Of a stretch of 64,000 bases of DNA, positions 32,312-43,932 are shown piece after piece. Under the pieces are notes generated by a model. The model did not search any database, was not told the DNA's origin, and saw only the letters and a program-made list of their open reading frames with translations. Position numbers and translations under genes: made by a program. Position 1 is the first letter of the stretch, and each line of letters opens with the position of its first letter. The stretch is from Schizosaccharomyces osmophilus (lineage: Eukaryota > Ascomycota > Schizosaccharomycetes > Schizosaccharomycetales > Schizosaccharomycetaceae). The stretch covers positions 3,127,501-3,191,500 of the forward strand of contig NC_079239.1 in the NCBI RefSeq assembly GCF_027921745.1, written 5' to 3'.

Positions 32312-33658
32312 ATGAAGTTTTCCTTTGCCGCTGGGCTTGTTTTTGCAGCTCAGCTTTGTAGTGTCTCTACTGCGTTTAATCCTTTACGCTTCTTTATGGA
32401 CGATAGCTCCTTTTCTCCAAATGTCCATGGCCCTGTTTCCAGCGGAAGTGACATTGCAGCTCCTCCTTTGAATCATCCATCACAAAAGCCGTACGAAACA
32501 AATGTGGAAGATTCCTCCTCAGTAACCAATGACCATTACATCGTTATGTTTAAGCCCTCCTTTGATAGAGCCAAGATCAATAGCCATCATGAGTGGATTC
32601 AACACCAACACCACAAACGCTCTCTTGATTGGCAAGACGTCTCTACGTTCTTGCTCAAGCATACCTTTGAAATCGGCGATTCCTTTATGGGATATGCTGC
32701 TCGCTTCTCTCCTTGGCTTGTAAACGAGCTCAAGAAGCACCCTGATATTGCAATCGTCGAGCCTGACCGTGTCATGCACATAACCACCGAACAACGCTTC
32801 GCTCCTTGGGGTCTTGCTCGTGTTTCTCACCGTGACCGTTTGGGCTTGACTACCTTTACTCGCTACAATTACAATGAAACTGCCGGTGAGGGAGTAACCG
32901 CTTATGTCATCGACACAGGTATCAACGTTAACCACCAAGACTTTGAAGGCCGTGCTTCCTGGGGAGCCACGATTCCCAATGGCGAAAAGGACATTGATAA
33001 TCATGGCCATGGAACTCATGTTGCTGGCACGATTGCTGGAAAGACCTTTGGTCTTGCTAAGAATTCCAAACTCGTAGCCGTTAAAGTAATGCGTGCTGAC
33101 GGTACCGGAACTACTTCTGATATCATCAAGGGCATTGAATTTGCTTTCAAGGAATCCAAGAAGGACGAGGATTCTGTGGCTTCTGTTGCCAACATGTCTT
33201 TGGGCGGTGATGCTAGCCTAGCTTTGGATTTGGCTGTCAGCGCTGCTATCAAGGGCGGTCTCTTTTTCGCCGTTGCTGCTGGTAACGATGCTGAAGATGC
33301 CTGCAACACTTCTCCTTCTCGTGTGAGCAGTGCCATGACTGTTGGTTCCATGACCTGGACTGATGGTATTTCTTCTTTTAGCAACCATGGTTCTTGTGTT
33401 GATATCTTTGCTCCCGGATCTCTTATTCTCTCTGACTGGATTGGATCTGACAAAGCTTCCATGCTACTTTCTGGTACCTCTATGGCCTCTCCCCATGTTG
33501 CTGGTTTGGCCGCTTACTACATTTCTCTTGAACCCTCTTTGGCCAATAAACCCGCTGATCTTAAGAAATATATGCTCAAGTATGCCTTGTCTGATAAAAT
33601 TGAAGGAATTCCGGAGGGAACTCCCAATGTTCTTGCATATAATAATTTCTCTGATTAA
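32312..33658 (+). CDS. psp3: Subtilisin-type serine protease Psp3
   Basis: 448-aa secretory/vacuolar protease. A signal peptide (MKFSFAAGLVFAAQLC) is followed by an I9 inhibitor propeptide (DHYIVMFKP ... IVEPDRVMH, about 72-155). The S8 catalytic domain has D201 (VIDTG), H236 (HGHGTHVAGT), oxyanion N325 (AAGND) and S390 (SGTSMASPHVAGL). All four are present, so it should be active after propeptide removal. S. pombe has two such enzymes, isp6 and psp3. The neighbour asa1 identifies this one as psp3 (SPAC1006.01, about 451 aa). Confidence 0.93.
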   Translation: MKFSFAAGLVFAAQLCSVSTAFNPLRFFMDDSSFSPNVHGPVSSGSDIAAPPLNHPSQKPYETNVEDSSSVTNDHYIVMFKPSFDRAKINSHHEWIQHQHHKRSLDWQDVSTFLLKHTFEIGDSFMGYAARFSPWLVNELKKHPDIAIVEPDRVMHITTEQRFAPWGLARVSHRDRLGLTTFTRYNYNETAGEGVTAYVIDTGINVNHQDFEGRASWGATIPNGEKDIDNHGHGTHVAGTIAGKTFGLAKNSKLVAVKVMRADGTGTTSDIIKGIEFAFKESKKDEDSVASVANMSLGGDASLALDLAVSAAIKGGLFFAVAAGNDAEDACNTSPSRVSSAMTVGSMTWTDGISSFSNHGSCVDIFAPGSLILSDWIGSDKASMLLSGTSMASPHVAGLAAYYISLEPSLANKPADLKKYMLKYALSDKIEGIPEGTPNVLAYNNFSD

Positions 33659-35819
33659 GTTTATCGCTCGTTTTATGATTCTCTTCTTTATAATGTTCAA
33701 TCCCTATTTATGTGCATCCAATGAAGTTTTATTTATATGAGACTGCTTTCGTTTCGGGTAAATTACCTTCAAACGGATTCATTACAAACGAACCGTGGAA
33801 AGGAACTCAAAAACTACATATTCCTAAGGAATCCATCCTCTTTTCAGTTGTAAAAGGATAGATTAGTACTAATGAAAACGTCGCTTTGCTATTATTAATC
33901 CGTCTTTATGTAGAAAAGCTAAAAAATTGTGTATTGATTATTTGTAACGCACATAGAGCAAATCTAGTAACCATTGGAATTTTCAATGGTTTCTTTTGTA
34001 TTTCATTTTTTCCTGCCCAAGATAACGCTCAGTCTATCGTTTGTACGTTCCTTTCCATGACAGATGTTTGATGCCAATAAGGAGAGGAAAATAAACGTAA
34101 CGTTGTGCAATAAATCTTGTTCTCGTATAGGCAAAATAAACAGACTTGCTTTATTTATTTTCGTTTTCAACTGGATAATAGTTACAGCAGGGTCTATTTT
34201 ACGATAGAATACAAATAAAGCAAAACAAACGACAAGGACGCTTCCCTAAGATGGCACAATGATCCAAGTGAATCCATTTATCTCAAGTCACTGCGAGTAT
34301 TCAACAAGCCAAATCGAAGCCAACTATGAATTTTGTTTATCCTTCGAATTCTCGGAAAATATAAGTGTTGTGTAACTAATTGATTTTATTAATAAACGTT
34401 TTTTTATTAAACTTTCTCCAAATGAAAATAGCGGATGAAAGCGTTCGTAAAAAACAACACAACGCCCTTTTCTCACCATCCTTTCAAAATCCAACCCAAA
34501 TCCAAGATTCCGTAATCATCAGTTCATAAAACCGACTTTCTTTTCTCTTTTCCACGCTTTATTACTCGTTCAATTACAGATTTCAAGGGCATCGTTACTT
34601 TACAAGTAACGTTGCCTCGAATGGTATTCAAGCAATGTTTGGAAATTTATATTTGAAGAAAACCAAGTCTGATGATTTTATAAGAGGATAATTATAAGAA
34701 TGTAAAGAAAAAAGTGTCACTTAACCAATTCAAGCTTCAAAAGAAAAAACATAGAATCCAAACAAGCATTTTTCTATAGGAGTAAGAGAAATATAATGGA
34801 ACGAATGGCATTTGTCCTCTTACACCGAACATATTTGGAGCAATTTGGAGAGTAACGCCGCTTTAATGATCGTTGTTACGGATTCTATATCAACCCATTC
34901 ACCCAATCAGCCAGACAAACATACAACAAGTAATTAAAAATTCGTTCCATTTTCAGTAACAGGTTTTTCAAAACAAGGATTTCCTATAGAGACTTGGTCT
35001 ATTTTGAAGAACAACCAATCTTCGCAAGACAACTATCTCTAAACAAGTCGCATCTTATAAACACTGCCATGCAAAAGAGATATTTAGACTTCAGTCAAGG
35101 ATTCAAATTCCCCTCAGAACCAAGTCGTACTGTGCCATTCCATTAAGAAGAACCTTAGCATCTAAGTTTTATGAGAGGAACTCTGCTGCGGATTTCTCAA
35201 TATCGATGCCATGGAATGTGCACAAAATTCTTTATAAATCTTTCACGATTAACAATCTTTTATCATCAAGATAATAGCACCTTTTCTATATTCGGGTTTC
35301 CTTTCTCTACTCGCTCACAATAGAAAAAGTCAAAAGAAGTTTAGAATTCTATCAGCTTTTGCATTCCATTCCAAAACTAGTTATCCCGTTTAGCAGAGAA
35401 ACGTTGTCACCACTTCAATCGTTTCGTCCAAAACCATCAAAACTTACGACTGTCGGATTTCCATCCTATGTCCTTTAATAGTAAAAAGCAAAGAAAGAGA
35501 CTATGCTTCACCATTTCTAGCAAAGATGCAATTCCCAATTTTGGGGTTTCAAAGCCATTTGTACTTACTCATAAAGATGATTGCAAGTGTATAAGCAAAC
35601 TTCTTCATCCTTTAATCTACTTAACCAAAAAATAAAGAAGTAGTTTTTCTGGTTAAGATACCATTAATATCTTCATAGCACTTGGTATGCATATTTCTCT
35701 TACCCATTACAGACCGAAATCAATAAAGAGTACTTTTGACGATTTGAGAATGAGTAGTCCCAACTAACAAGAAAGTTTGATAGATTGAAAAACCAAAAGC
35801 CAAAAAATAACAAAATTTC
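33659..35819. other. Largest gene-free interval (2.16 kb), psp3 to asa1
   Basis: Only short frames on both strands, none with coding character. A perfect 8-bp hairpin (CGTTACTT, 3-nt loop, AAGTAACG) lies at 34593..34611. No tRNA signature was seen. The interval could carry a long non-coding RNA, but nothing in the sequence proves it. Confidence 0.45.
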
Positions 35820-36917
35820 ATGGTCGTACCTACACCGTTTTACGTTTTACGTGGGCACTCATCTAGTGTCACGGCTGTTGCTTTCGACAAGAAAAATCAT
35901 ATTTTTTCAGGCGACGAAAATGGCTTTGTCATTTGTTGGGCCCTTTTAGATATGCGTCCTTTGCAGGCTTGGTATGCTCATTCGAAAAGTATCTTGGGAA
36001 TGGAAGTTATCGATAATGACATTCTATGCACGCAGAGTCGAGATTGTCGCTTAACAGTTTGGAAAATGAACTTTGAAAAGATTAAATCTTCTTTTTCCTT
36101 ATCCGAATTGAGCCGTATGCAATCGCAGAGGAAAGCATTCTCTCAAACGGATTTGGGTATGAGCAATGATTCAATTACTGTTTGCTCGAGCATTTACATC
36201 AATGCTTTAACTTTTTGTTCATTTTCTTATGACAAATTTGCAAAGGTTCTGGCAGTTTCAAATACCATCAATGTTGATGAAATTGATATTTACGAAGCAG
36301 AAAATTTACTATCGAAGAACACGAACCAAGGCGATCATGGAACGAGACTTCAAAATGAAATTAAACCCTTAATGAATAATGAAAAGACAGGTGCTTTAAT
36401 GAACACATCTTTTGCTTCCTCTGAGGAGTATTTATTCTTGGCAGCTGGCTATGAAAGTGGTCATGTAGCACAGTTTCGATGCAGACTTAGCAATGTAAGA
36501 AATGTGTGTATCAATTTTCGAGACGTTTGGGAGATGACTTATTTTGAAAAATCACATTCTCAACCGGTTTTGTCAGTCAACTACAATAGATTAGGGAATG
36601 CATTATACTCATCCGGTGCAGATGATCGGATCATACAGCATCCTTCATCGTTTGACGGCGTTCTGCATAACGAATTAAAAGTGTTTCGGTCCAAAAATTG
36701 TGGTCAACAATGCTTGCAAGTTCGTGAAGATGATCGAATTATAGCTACTGCAGGTTGGGATGGCCGTAGTCGGGTTTACAGCTGTAAGAGCCTTTCTCTA
36801 CTGGCTGTTTTAAAATACCATTCTTCCACCATCAATTCTATATCCTTCTGCTCTGACTCTAATATCATTGCTTTGGCCAGCAAGGACTCTCGGATCTCTC
36901 TTTGGAAAATATACTAA
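35820..36917 (+). CDS. asa1: ASTRA complex subunit Asa1 (WD repeats)
   Basis: 365 aa, single exon; S. pombe Asa1 is about 368. WD40 beta-propeller from end to end: LRGHSSSVTAVAFD at the N-terminus, SQPVLSVNYNRLGNALYSSG in the middle and ASKDSRISLWKIY at the C-terminus. Asa1 belongs to the ASTRA/TTT chromatin complex that helps mature PIKK kinases. Position between psp3 and red1 is the S. pombe order (SPAC1006.02). Confidence 0.9.
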   Translation: MVVPTPFYVLRGHSSSVTAVAFDKKNHIFSGDENGFVICWALLDMRPLQAWYAHSKSILGMEVIDNDILCTQSRDCRLTVWKMNFEKIKSSFSLSELSRMQSQRKAFSQTDLGMSNDSITVCSSIYINALTFCSFSYDKFAKVLAVSNTINVDEIDIYEAENLLSKNTNQGDHGTRLQNEIKPLMNNEKTGALMNTSFASSEEYLFLAAGYESGHVAQFRCRLSNVRNVCINFRDVWEMTYFEKSHSQPVLSVNYNRLGNALYSSGADDRIIQHPSSFDGVLHNELKVFRSKNCGQQCLQVREDDRIIATAGWDGRSRVYSCKSLSLLAVLKYHSSTINSISFCSDSNIIALASKDSRISLWKIY

Positions 36918-37296
36918 TGATTAAAATATGCTTTTGGACTTTTAACTTACGACGTTATAGAATTGCAAACACCAACTATTATGTCGTTAAATATAGAAAA
37001 GATTATTATGTTCTGTAACTGTGTATATGAGACTTTTTGAAGTCCAAACAAATTGAAAAGAAAAAAAAAATGAGAGTAGTAATTCATCTTCAACTTCATA
37101 TATAGTTCTTTTCAACTAACCAAAAATTACTCTAAAACATTAAACAACATTACACTAAAATAATTATGTATCTTCATAGTATGTGGAAGGTTTTAAGCGT
37201 TCACGTTCAGTAGACTTGTAACAAACACATATCACACAGAACGTGTTCAGTAATCGTGCAATTTGAAATGTTTAATGAAAGACAGACGATAGAAAC
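36918..37296. other. Convergent intergenic asa1 / red1
   Basis: 379 bp, AT-rich. Nothing recognised beyond 3' flanks. Confidence 0.5.
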
Positions 37297-39733
37297 TCAA
37301 ATCGAAACTTTGGCAATGGGAATCGTTAAACGTTCTGCTTTCCATCTACTATGCGTATCAACGATCGCTTGGCATATTGTGTTAAAATCGGAATCTTTCT
37401 CTTTCTCTTTAGCGATAATTTCCTGAATAGCTTTGCTAAAGGATTCCTTCTCTTCATTGGTTGTTCCCGCGTTATGTTCTGCCAGTTCGTCTATAATCTC
37501 ATTATCTACGTTGAGTTAGTAATTAGTCCAGTATGATAAATACCATAACCCGTCATAATTAAATCCCTAAAATGGAATGCCTCGCACAGCTCGTCGTTGC
37601 AAACTCCTCCTGTAGTTTCGTATTTGCACATTATCCTCGTTGGGTCCGCTTTATTACTATACTTTATAGACCGAAATCCACCGGGTACTTTTTCCAAAAA
37701 TTGACTGTTAAATCGGAAAGCCTTGAATCTATACAAAGGAGATATGTAACTAACTGGTGGTACTGGAGCAGCTTCGATTATGGGGGATTTTTCTTTAAGC
37801 TCTACTCTAGTACCATTTTCGTTCAATTCATTCTCACTAACGTTAGTGTCGTTTTGCAGCTTATCATTGCTCAAAACGCTATCGTCTTTACTAGACTCAG
37901 AACGTAGCAACGTGGAAAGTTCAACTCCAACCTTTGAAAGGAGTTCCTTTTTATTGAAAAATAGCTTCGTTAAAGTTTCTTTTTTAGAATTCACAATTCC
38001 TTGATATGTACTTAGCTCCTTTTCTTCATCATCGATAAGCTTATTGATCTTAGCCAGCTCATCCTTTTGAGTAACTAGCGACTGATTTTCTTCAGATTGT
38101 GACTGTAATTTTGTTGGGAACTCACTATTGTCGACGTTTCTAAGCCAAGGAACATTCTCTGTTGTAGCGTCGTTAGCTGCCGGGACAGCAACATCTTCCA
38201 CGATTTCCTCTGCAAATTTTGACACTGGTTCAGCCGTCACGTGTTTTTTCTGGCTATTTTCCGAAGGATCCACTTTCAATTTGGAAGGCAAACCTTCCTG
38301 ATCAGTTTCTTTTTTAGAAACAGAAGGTGACGATTTCTTAGGATTCGAAGGTTTTGTCGCTTTTTTCGAAGATTCTAATTTCATAATCATCTCTGTCATT
38401 TTTCGAATTTCATTTTCCTTCTTACGCAATAAAGTCAGAGAATCAAGTCGCGAAGTTGTTGTCTGATCTGTCGATATCGATACTTCAGACGTTGAGGAGC
38501 TATCATTTTCATAAGCCATTTCATCTTCAGAATCAAGCTCAATTACAATATACGGACTCGAAATTCCAAACGGTTTCGATGAGTTTAACCAATCGTCTAC
38601 GACAGGACGAGGTAATGATTTTAAACGCTTTCTTTGAGGAAGAATCGTCGGAGTCCCGCTATCACCAGGAAGAATCGCCGAATCATCTGAAGACAAGTCT
38701 AATTTTCGAGGTTGTCTGGTACTGGAAACCCTACTCGCTTTTTCAGAAGGAGCTGCAGAGGAAGGCACGGTGATAGAGGGAAGCTCAATGCCTAGCTTTG
38801 AAAAAAGACTTCGCACGACAGAAGGATGAATACCTTCAGCAATAAAATCATTATACTTAACGCCAAAACCAACCAATTGATTAATAGCGTTTTCCGCCTC
38901 ACTTTGTTTTGAAGTTGGTGGTGAAACTTCGGACATACCCCTTTCAACTTCAATACTCGTCACTTTATTTTCATCATCTCTTTCAGACAATACATTGCTC
39001 AAATCTTTTCGACTTGCATTTGAACGAGGCTCTAATGACTTTTCTGTGCTAGGAGTCTTGTTTCTAACAAGACTAGATTTGCGACCACCCGTAATGGATG
39101 TCTCATTGTTTGGCTTGGATGACCAGCGAGGATTGCCTTTTTCTTGGACTTCATTCGAGGGTGCGAGCGGAGCAGGTTGGGACCCAAGGAAAAATGCCGG
39201 AGGAAGCATAAAAGGAGGTGCAAATGGAAATGGAAACGTATTTGCAGGTGTAAACCTAAGACCGTCAGTACATTGGACTCGGACCAACTCAAACCAAAAC
39301 AAAAGCAAACAAACGAGTCACTTAAGATATTGAATGCTTTTTTTTTCATCTTATTATCAGTATACAAACATACCCGTCTACAGGAGGCTGTGATGGGAAA
39401 GGATTTGGATAAGTTACAGGAGGAATTGGAGCTATATGGGTTAAACAACTGAATGTCTCTTAGGACTTTTAATAAAGACTACGGCGAACGCAGATACCTA
39501 GCGATACTTTTTTTACCGCGATAAACAGCGTTGAAGGAGAGCATATAGATAATTGTAGCTTGATTCCTTCTACATAGCGTCCCACCTTAAACTTGGCACA
39601 TACCATCGTTGTGAGACTCGGTTGTGTCTTCACTTATTTCTCCATCTTCTTTATCTGACTCCTCTTCGGAATGTTTTCTTGCAGATTCTAAAGCTCTTTG
39701 ACGCAAAACATTAAGATCTATGGCTTTACTCAT
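37297..39733 (-). CDS. red1: Red1, zinc-finger scaffold of the MTREC/NURS nuclear RNA-elimination complex, four exons
   Basis: Removes meiotic mRNAs in vegetative cells with Mmi1, Mtl1 and the nuclear exosome. Exons 39604..39733, 39374..39458, 37544..39255 and 37297..37505. They join in frame to 711 aa; S. pombe Red1 has about 712. The N-terminus is charged (MSKAIDLNVLRQRALESAR), followed by a Pro/Phe-rich stretch (FPFPFAPPFMLPPAFF), long disordered Ser/Lys-rich sequence and a coiled coil near 520-580. The CCCH zinc finger is C615, C624, C629, H633. The last intron has branch CTAAC. The acceptor of the first intron (AAG at 39459) is the only nearby choice keeping the frame and is the least certain. 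Confidence 0.88.
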
Positions 39734-40011
39734 CTATATTAATCTACCTGGAGATGTGTAAATGTCAAAAGTAGTTGTTTTGTTTGGGTTTTTACTTATA
39801 CAATAGCGATGAAAGTTTTGATTTATAAAGGTGTTTAGTGATGTATAAGGAATTACAGTGGTAAACAAAGGATTTTGTAATGAATATCTTCTGGTACGAA
39901 TAAATGATTCTAACTAAACACACATTATGATCGTTTGCGATGAATAATTTAATACATTTTAAGGAGAAATAATTATAAACTTGTTCAGAAAGTAGAGGTT
40001 CTTTTTCAATT

Positions 40012-43000
40012 TTACTCCACTTTCCCTTTGCACTTGTAAACTTGCAGCTCTTCATGCTGCCTCTGTAACTGAATACAAAGTTCATTGGAATTGAATCTTT
40101 CTTCCGCCAATAACGTCTCCAAGTTACGAACGTTGCGTAGCTCTTCTAGTAGCTGTTCTTGGCACTTTCGAATTAGAACTTCGCTGTCAACATGCTCACT
40201 ATGCGGTGAAGTATTATCTATGATGTGGTCCACATTGGAAGGGGATTCTTCATTTAAAACCAGTCGTAAATTACGATACTTGCTGTCTACTTCTTCCAAC
40301 TGGTTTTTCGTTTCCGCAAGATCGACTAGAAGAGTACGCTTGCTATCGGAAAGGGTTTCAAAGGCTGCTTCTAGAGATTTGTATGTCAGACATTCCACTC
40401 CCATATGCATGTCCATATCAACATATGAAGCGTTTCCAGTAACTTTATTGAGGCGATCCACTAAGTCTCTCAAAAGTCTGTTTTCCCTTAATATTGTTTG
40501 ATTAATTGCGATGGCTCCTGGCCTATGATCATTCGATAGCTGCTCGGCTTGAACTTTTGTCGACTCTTCGTACGAGGGAGGGGATTTCAGCATCGATTCT
40601 AACGAGGATTGCTTAGTCGGGGAGGCTCGGGGTGTATCAAAGCTTTTAATCAATTGACTAACTCGGCTTTCATGATTTGTCATTTTGTTTTCCATTCCTT
40701 GCAATGGAGACTCAAGGCTTGTTGCAACTGTGTTAGCCAGCAAGGCTTTTTCATCAATAAAAGCTTTTAATGCTAAGTCGTACTTCTTTACTTCCTTGGA
40801 TTTCTGAACATACAACTCCCGTAAAGTGCTAACCTTTGCTGACAGCATCCGAATGTCTCTGGTCAATTCTTTTTCGTTCAGTTGCTTGCTATTCATTATA
40901 AAAGGAAGATCGCACTGTTTACATAACCTTTTATACATATTATATAGTAACTGGAAACATTTCATGCCAGATTTGAGATCCCTGAAAAACTCATTCACAT
41001 CTACAGTAATGTCCAACTCAAAACATTGGGCTGAAAAAAGTAAAAATCGTTGTAGGGTATCCTTTTGCTGATTGAGGTTCTCAATTTCTCTTTGAAACAC
41101 GGATTGGTCCTTCATTTGTTTTTGCAATGCCTCTGATGAATTCATTAGTGTATTGTAATTAATAAGCACTTCTTGATGCTTAGACTGCAGGTTTGAAAGC
41201 TCATTTTTTAGTTCCTCAACTTGCTCCTCGAACACTGTTTGCTTCTTTGCACTGTCGGCAATTTCGCAAGTCATTGTTTCCTTTTCTGATTTAATCCAGG
41301 CCAATTCGGAGACTAACCGGCTCTTTTCTCTTTTAAATTCAGTTTCACCCTGAGTTTTAAGGTTAAGTTCTTTTAACACTTTTTCATACTTCTCCTTTTG
41401 AAGTTCGTAGGCATGTTTCTGAACCTGCAGTTTGGACATTAAATCAGTTTTCTCTCGACATAAGCGGTTTAATTTCTCAGTGGTTTCATCTCTTCGTGTT
41501 TCATCCTTATTTAATAGGTCATTGAGTTTTGATATTTCAAAGTCGCGCTGTTCAATTTCATTTTGAAGAAGATTAAATTCATTATGCAAAGATTGGTTCT
41601 GAAAATGCAGGTCGGACTTCTCTTGACTTTCCTTTTGGAAACTCTCATGTAACAGATCATATCTCTGTTTATTTGCATTTACTTGAAAAATATAATCAGC
41701 TTTTTGCTTGCTCAATTCTTCCTTAATATCATCAATATAACGAGTTTTTGAGCTCAAAGACGTTTTTGCTTCTGAAAGTTCGCCGTCCTTTAGACGAATA
41801 TCCTTGTTTAATTGCGAAATTTGTAAATGAAGTTGTTCTAACTGCATAGCTAAACAAGCTTTCGAATCCTTTTCATAATTAAGTGAGGTCTTCAGCTGTT
41901 CCACATCCTTCTCACGTTCAATGAGTGTTTCTCGAAGCTCATCCTCTTTTTTCAAATTACTTGTTTTCTCGTCTTCTAAAATCCTCACTAGGGTTGTCAA
42001 CTCTGTCAATTTCGTGCTTTCATTTTCCTTATTCCTTAACCACTGTTCTGATTCTTGCTTCAAACTACCATAGTTTTTCAGGACAGCTTCGGATGATTGT
42101 TGATGTTCTTCACTTTCCTTTATGAGCTGATTTACCCTGGAGGTAAGGCCCCAGTTTAGGTTTCTTAAACTTTCAATTTTTCGTTGAAGAGCCCGCATCT
42201 CAATTTGACGATCCTTTAATCTCTTTTCTTTAGAAGCAAGTGTCTTTTCCGTCTGAAACAGAGATTCTTTTGTAACAATCATGTCTTTGTTCCTTTGAGA
42301 AATTTCGACTTCCAGACTTAGATATCTTTCCTTCGTGTGAATGATACTATAATTTATAGATTTACGGAATTTATCAATTTCTCTGGCAAAACATGACACA
42401 AACTCAAATACTGTTGCGTCTCTCGAGTGGTTCCAGTTACTTAAACGACCGTACTCCAATATGAGCTGGCTAAGCATGTAAGTTACAGTAGCCAAGTCAT
42501 CAACTTTTAGATTGGCAGACTGCCGGCGTTGTGAAGACTCTGAAGGAAAATGATTTGTTTCGGGATTTTTTTCCCTGCACGCATTAGAGGCGGCGGTCAT
42601 TGATGGGTCGTTCTCAAGCGATTGACTGAACGTATCCTGCTTGCCATTCTGAAGATCCAAAAGACTATGTTTCAAATGATCAACGAAGGCTTCGAATTTT
42701 ATATATTTGGGATCATTTAACACCCAATTATTTTTAAAAAGCGTCTGAATTTGCTCCAAATCAATTGCACTTCCTGTCTGAAGCGCAATTGGTAATACCA
42801 ATTTTGAAAGCTCGGTAAGTTTCGCGTCTATATTAGAAAAAGATTGAATTATATCATCCATTTTCTTAGGAACATTGGGGCTAGTGTGAAACTTTTGAAA
42901 GAGAATGTCCGATGGCGTTGACCATCTACTGTTATAGGAAGGACTCAAGCTCACTCCATATCGCGTTTGTTCGAGAAGAGCTTGCCCCGCAGAAGAGCAA

Positions 43001-43029
43001 TTCATTGTTTGATTTTTCTTGTTTTCCAT
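40012..43029 (-). CDS. mcp3: Meiotic coiled-coil protein Mcp3
   Basis: 1005 aa from the ATG at 43029, with no intron found. A predicted coiled coil fills most of residues about 240-700 (heptad-rich Glu/Lys/Leu/Gln), with a further coil near the C-terminus. The N-terminal 220 residues look partly globular. Identified mainly by position (between red1 and och1, SPAC1006.04c in S. pombe) and architecture. Mcp3 is a sporulation-associated coiled-coil protein there. The upstream region has forkhead sites and an MCB, as expected for meiotic expression. An interesting neighbour: red1 product degrades meiotic transcripts. Confidence 0.8.
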   Translation of the reverse strand: MENKKNQTMNCSSAGQALLEQTRYGVSLSPSYNSRWSTPSDILFQKFHTSPNVPKKMDDIIQSFSNIDAKLTELSKLVLPIALQTGSAIDLEQIQTLFKNNWVLNDPKYIKFEAFVDHLKHSLLDLQNGKQDTFSQSLENDPSMTAASNACREKNPETNHFPSESSQRRQSANLKVDDLATVTYMLSQLILEYGRLSNWNHSRDATVFEFVSCFAREIDKFRKSINYSIIHTKERYLSLEVEISQRNKDMIVTKESLFQTEKTLASKEKRLKDRQIEMRALQRKIESLRNLNWGLTSRVNQLIKESEEHQQSSEAVLKNYGSLKQESEQWLRNKENESTKLTELTTLVRILEDEKTSNLKKEDELRETLIEREKDVEQLKTSLNYEKDSKACLAMQLEQLHLQISQLNKDIRLKDGELSEAKTSLSSKTRYIDDIKEELSKQKADYIFQVNANKQRYDLLHESFQKESQEKSDLHFQNQSLHNEFNLLQNEIEQRDFEISKLNDLLNKDETRRDETTEKLNRLCREKTDLMSKLQVQKHAYELQKEKYEKVLKELNLKTQGETEFKREKSRLVSELAWIKSEKETMTCEIADSAKKQTVFEEQVEELKNELSNLQSKHQEVLINYNTLMNSSEALQKQMKDQSVFQREIENLNQQKDTLQRFLLFSAQCFELDITVDVNEFFRDLKSGMKCFQLLYNMYKRLCKQCDLPFIMNSKQLNEKELTRDIRMLSAKVSTLRELYVQKSKEVKKYDLALKAFIDEKALLANTVATSLESPLQGMENKMTNHESRVSQLIKSFDTPRASPTKQSSLESMLKSPPSYEESTKVQAEQLSNDHRPGAIAINQTILRENRLLRDLVDRLNKVTGNASYVDMDMHMGVECLTYKSLEAAFETLSDSKRTLLVDLAETKNQLEEVDSKYRNLRLVLNEESPSNVDHIIDNTSPHSEHVDSEVLIRKCQEQLLEELRNVRNLETLLAEERFNSNELCIQLQRQHEELQVYKCKGKVE

Positions 43030-43229
43030 TGTCGTTAGGGTTTGGATTGGTTTGGAAAATTGAAAACTTGGCTCAGCATAGGAAATGACCTTCAATAGCC
43101 AAGTTACGAATCTCGGAAAAAGATCAATTACTTATTATAAAATTTCTTTCTTCTTCAAATATCCTGACTGCAGTATTCTCAAAGAACCGACACTTTTACC
43201 TCTTTTTAAGGTGTTTGCTTTAGATAGGA

Positions 43230-43623
43230 ACGCGTGTGTAAACAAAGCCATTTATAAGAAAACAATTCACGGGGTAACAAATTTTAAATTGCTTTCTATA
43301 GCATCTACAAATGCGCGACAATTACAAAAGATTTAGTTTTCTTTTTTTCTTTTTATAATGAAGAAACGAACAGGATTCTTCTGAAAGCACTAAGGAACTA
43401 TTTCACTTGTCAAAAAACAACTTTGACGACATTTGCGTATATATACTGAGGTAAACGACTACCAAAAGAGATCTTCTGAATAAACATGTTTATAATGAAT
43501 TCATTTAGACATGATCCTCACATATCTATGTCCTAACACACATGCTTAATTGTTTACTTGTTACCTAGGGTCAACTAGCTGTAGCTAATTTGTTTACAAA
43601 CAAATCGAGAATAAATAAACAAA
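43230..43623. promoter_or_regulatory. MCB and forkhead sites upstream of mcp3
   Basis: ACGCGT at 43230..43235 (MBF-type MCB) is followed at once by GTAAACAAA at 43238..43246. Further sites: TTGTTTAC at 43550..43557, a near-palindromic TTTGTTTACAAACAAA at 43589..43604 and ATAAACAAA at 43615..43623. Forkhead and MBF sites drive meiotic or cell-cycle expression in fission yeast. Confidence 0.5.
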
Positions 43624-43932
43624 AAACTCCAAGTTTCATCGAGGAGGAATAGAAACGGAAAGAATCAGCAAGCTGTTAACGCTAAAAAGTTCTGACTGAA
43701 AAAGAGAAGAAATCATGAATCAGCTACCAATTTTCATCCAACGAAATCAGACGTTCATTTAGTTTTCAAACATAGTAACCAAGGTAAAGGAAGGTTTTTT
43801 TTTGAGAAATCTTAATTAATCGAACGAAAAAAAGAGACAATTAAAGGTTAAAAAAAATAATTCCCATCTCATGAACAGTACAAGTAAAAACTGCCATCTA
43901 GAAGGCAAACATAAGAAATCATCGTACATAGT
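43247..43932. other. Intergenic och1 3' side / mcp3 upstream
   Basis: AT-rich DNA carrying the regulatory sites listed separately. No gene recognised. Confidence 0.5.

Noticed and set aside
34593-34611. Perfect 8-bp hairpin in the large gene-free interval
   Set aside because: Isolated and short; expected occasionally by chance in DNA of this composition.
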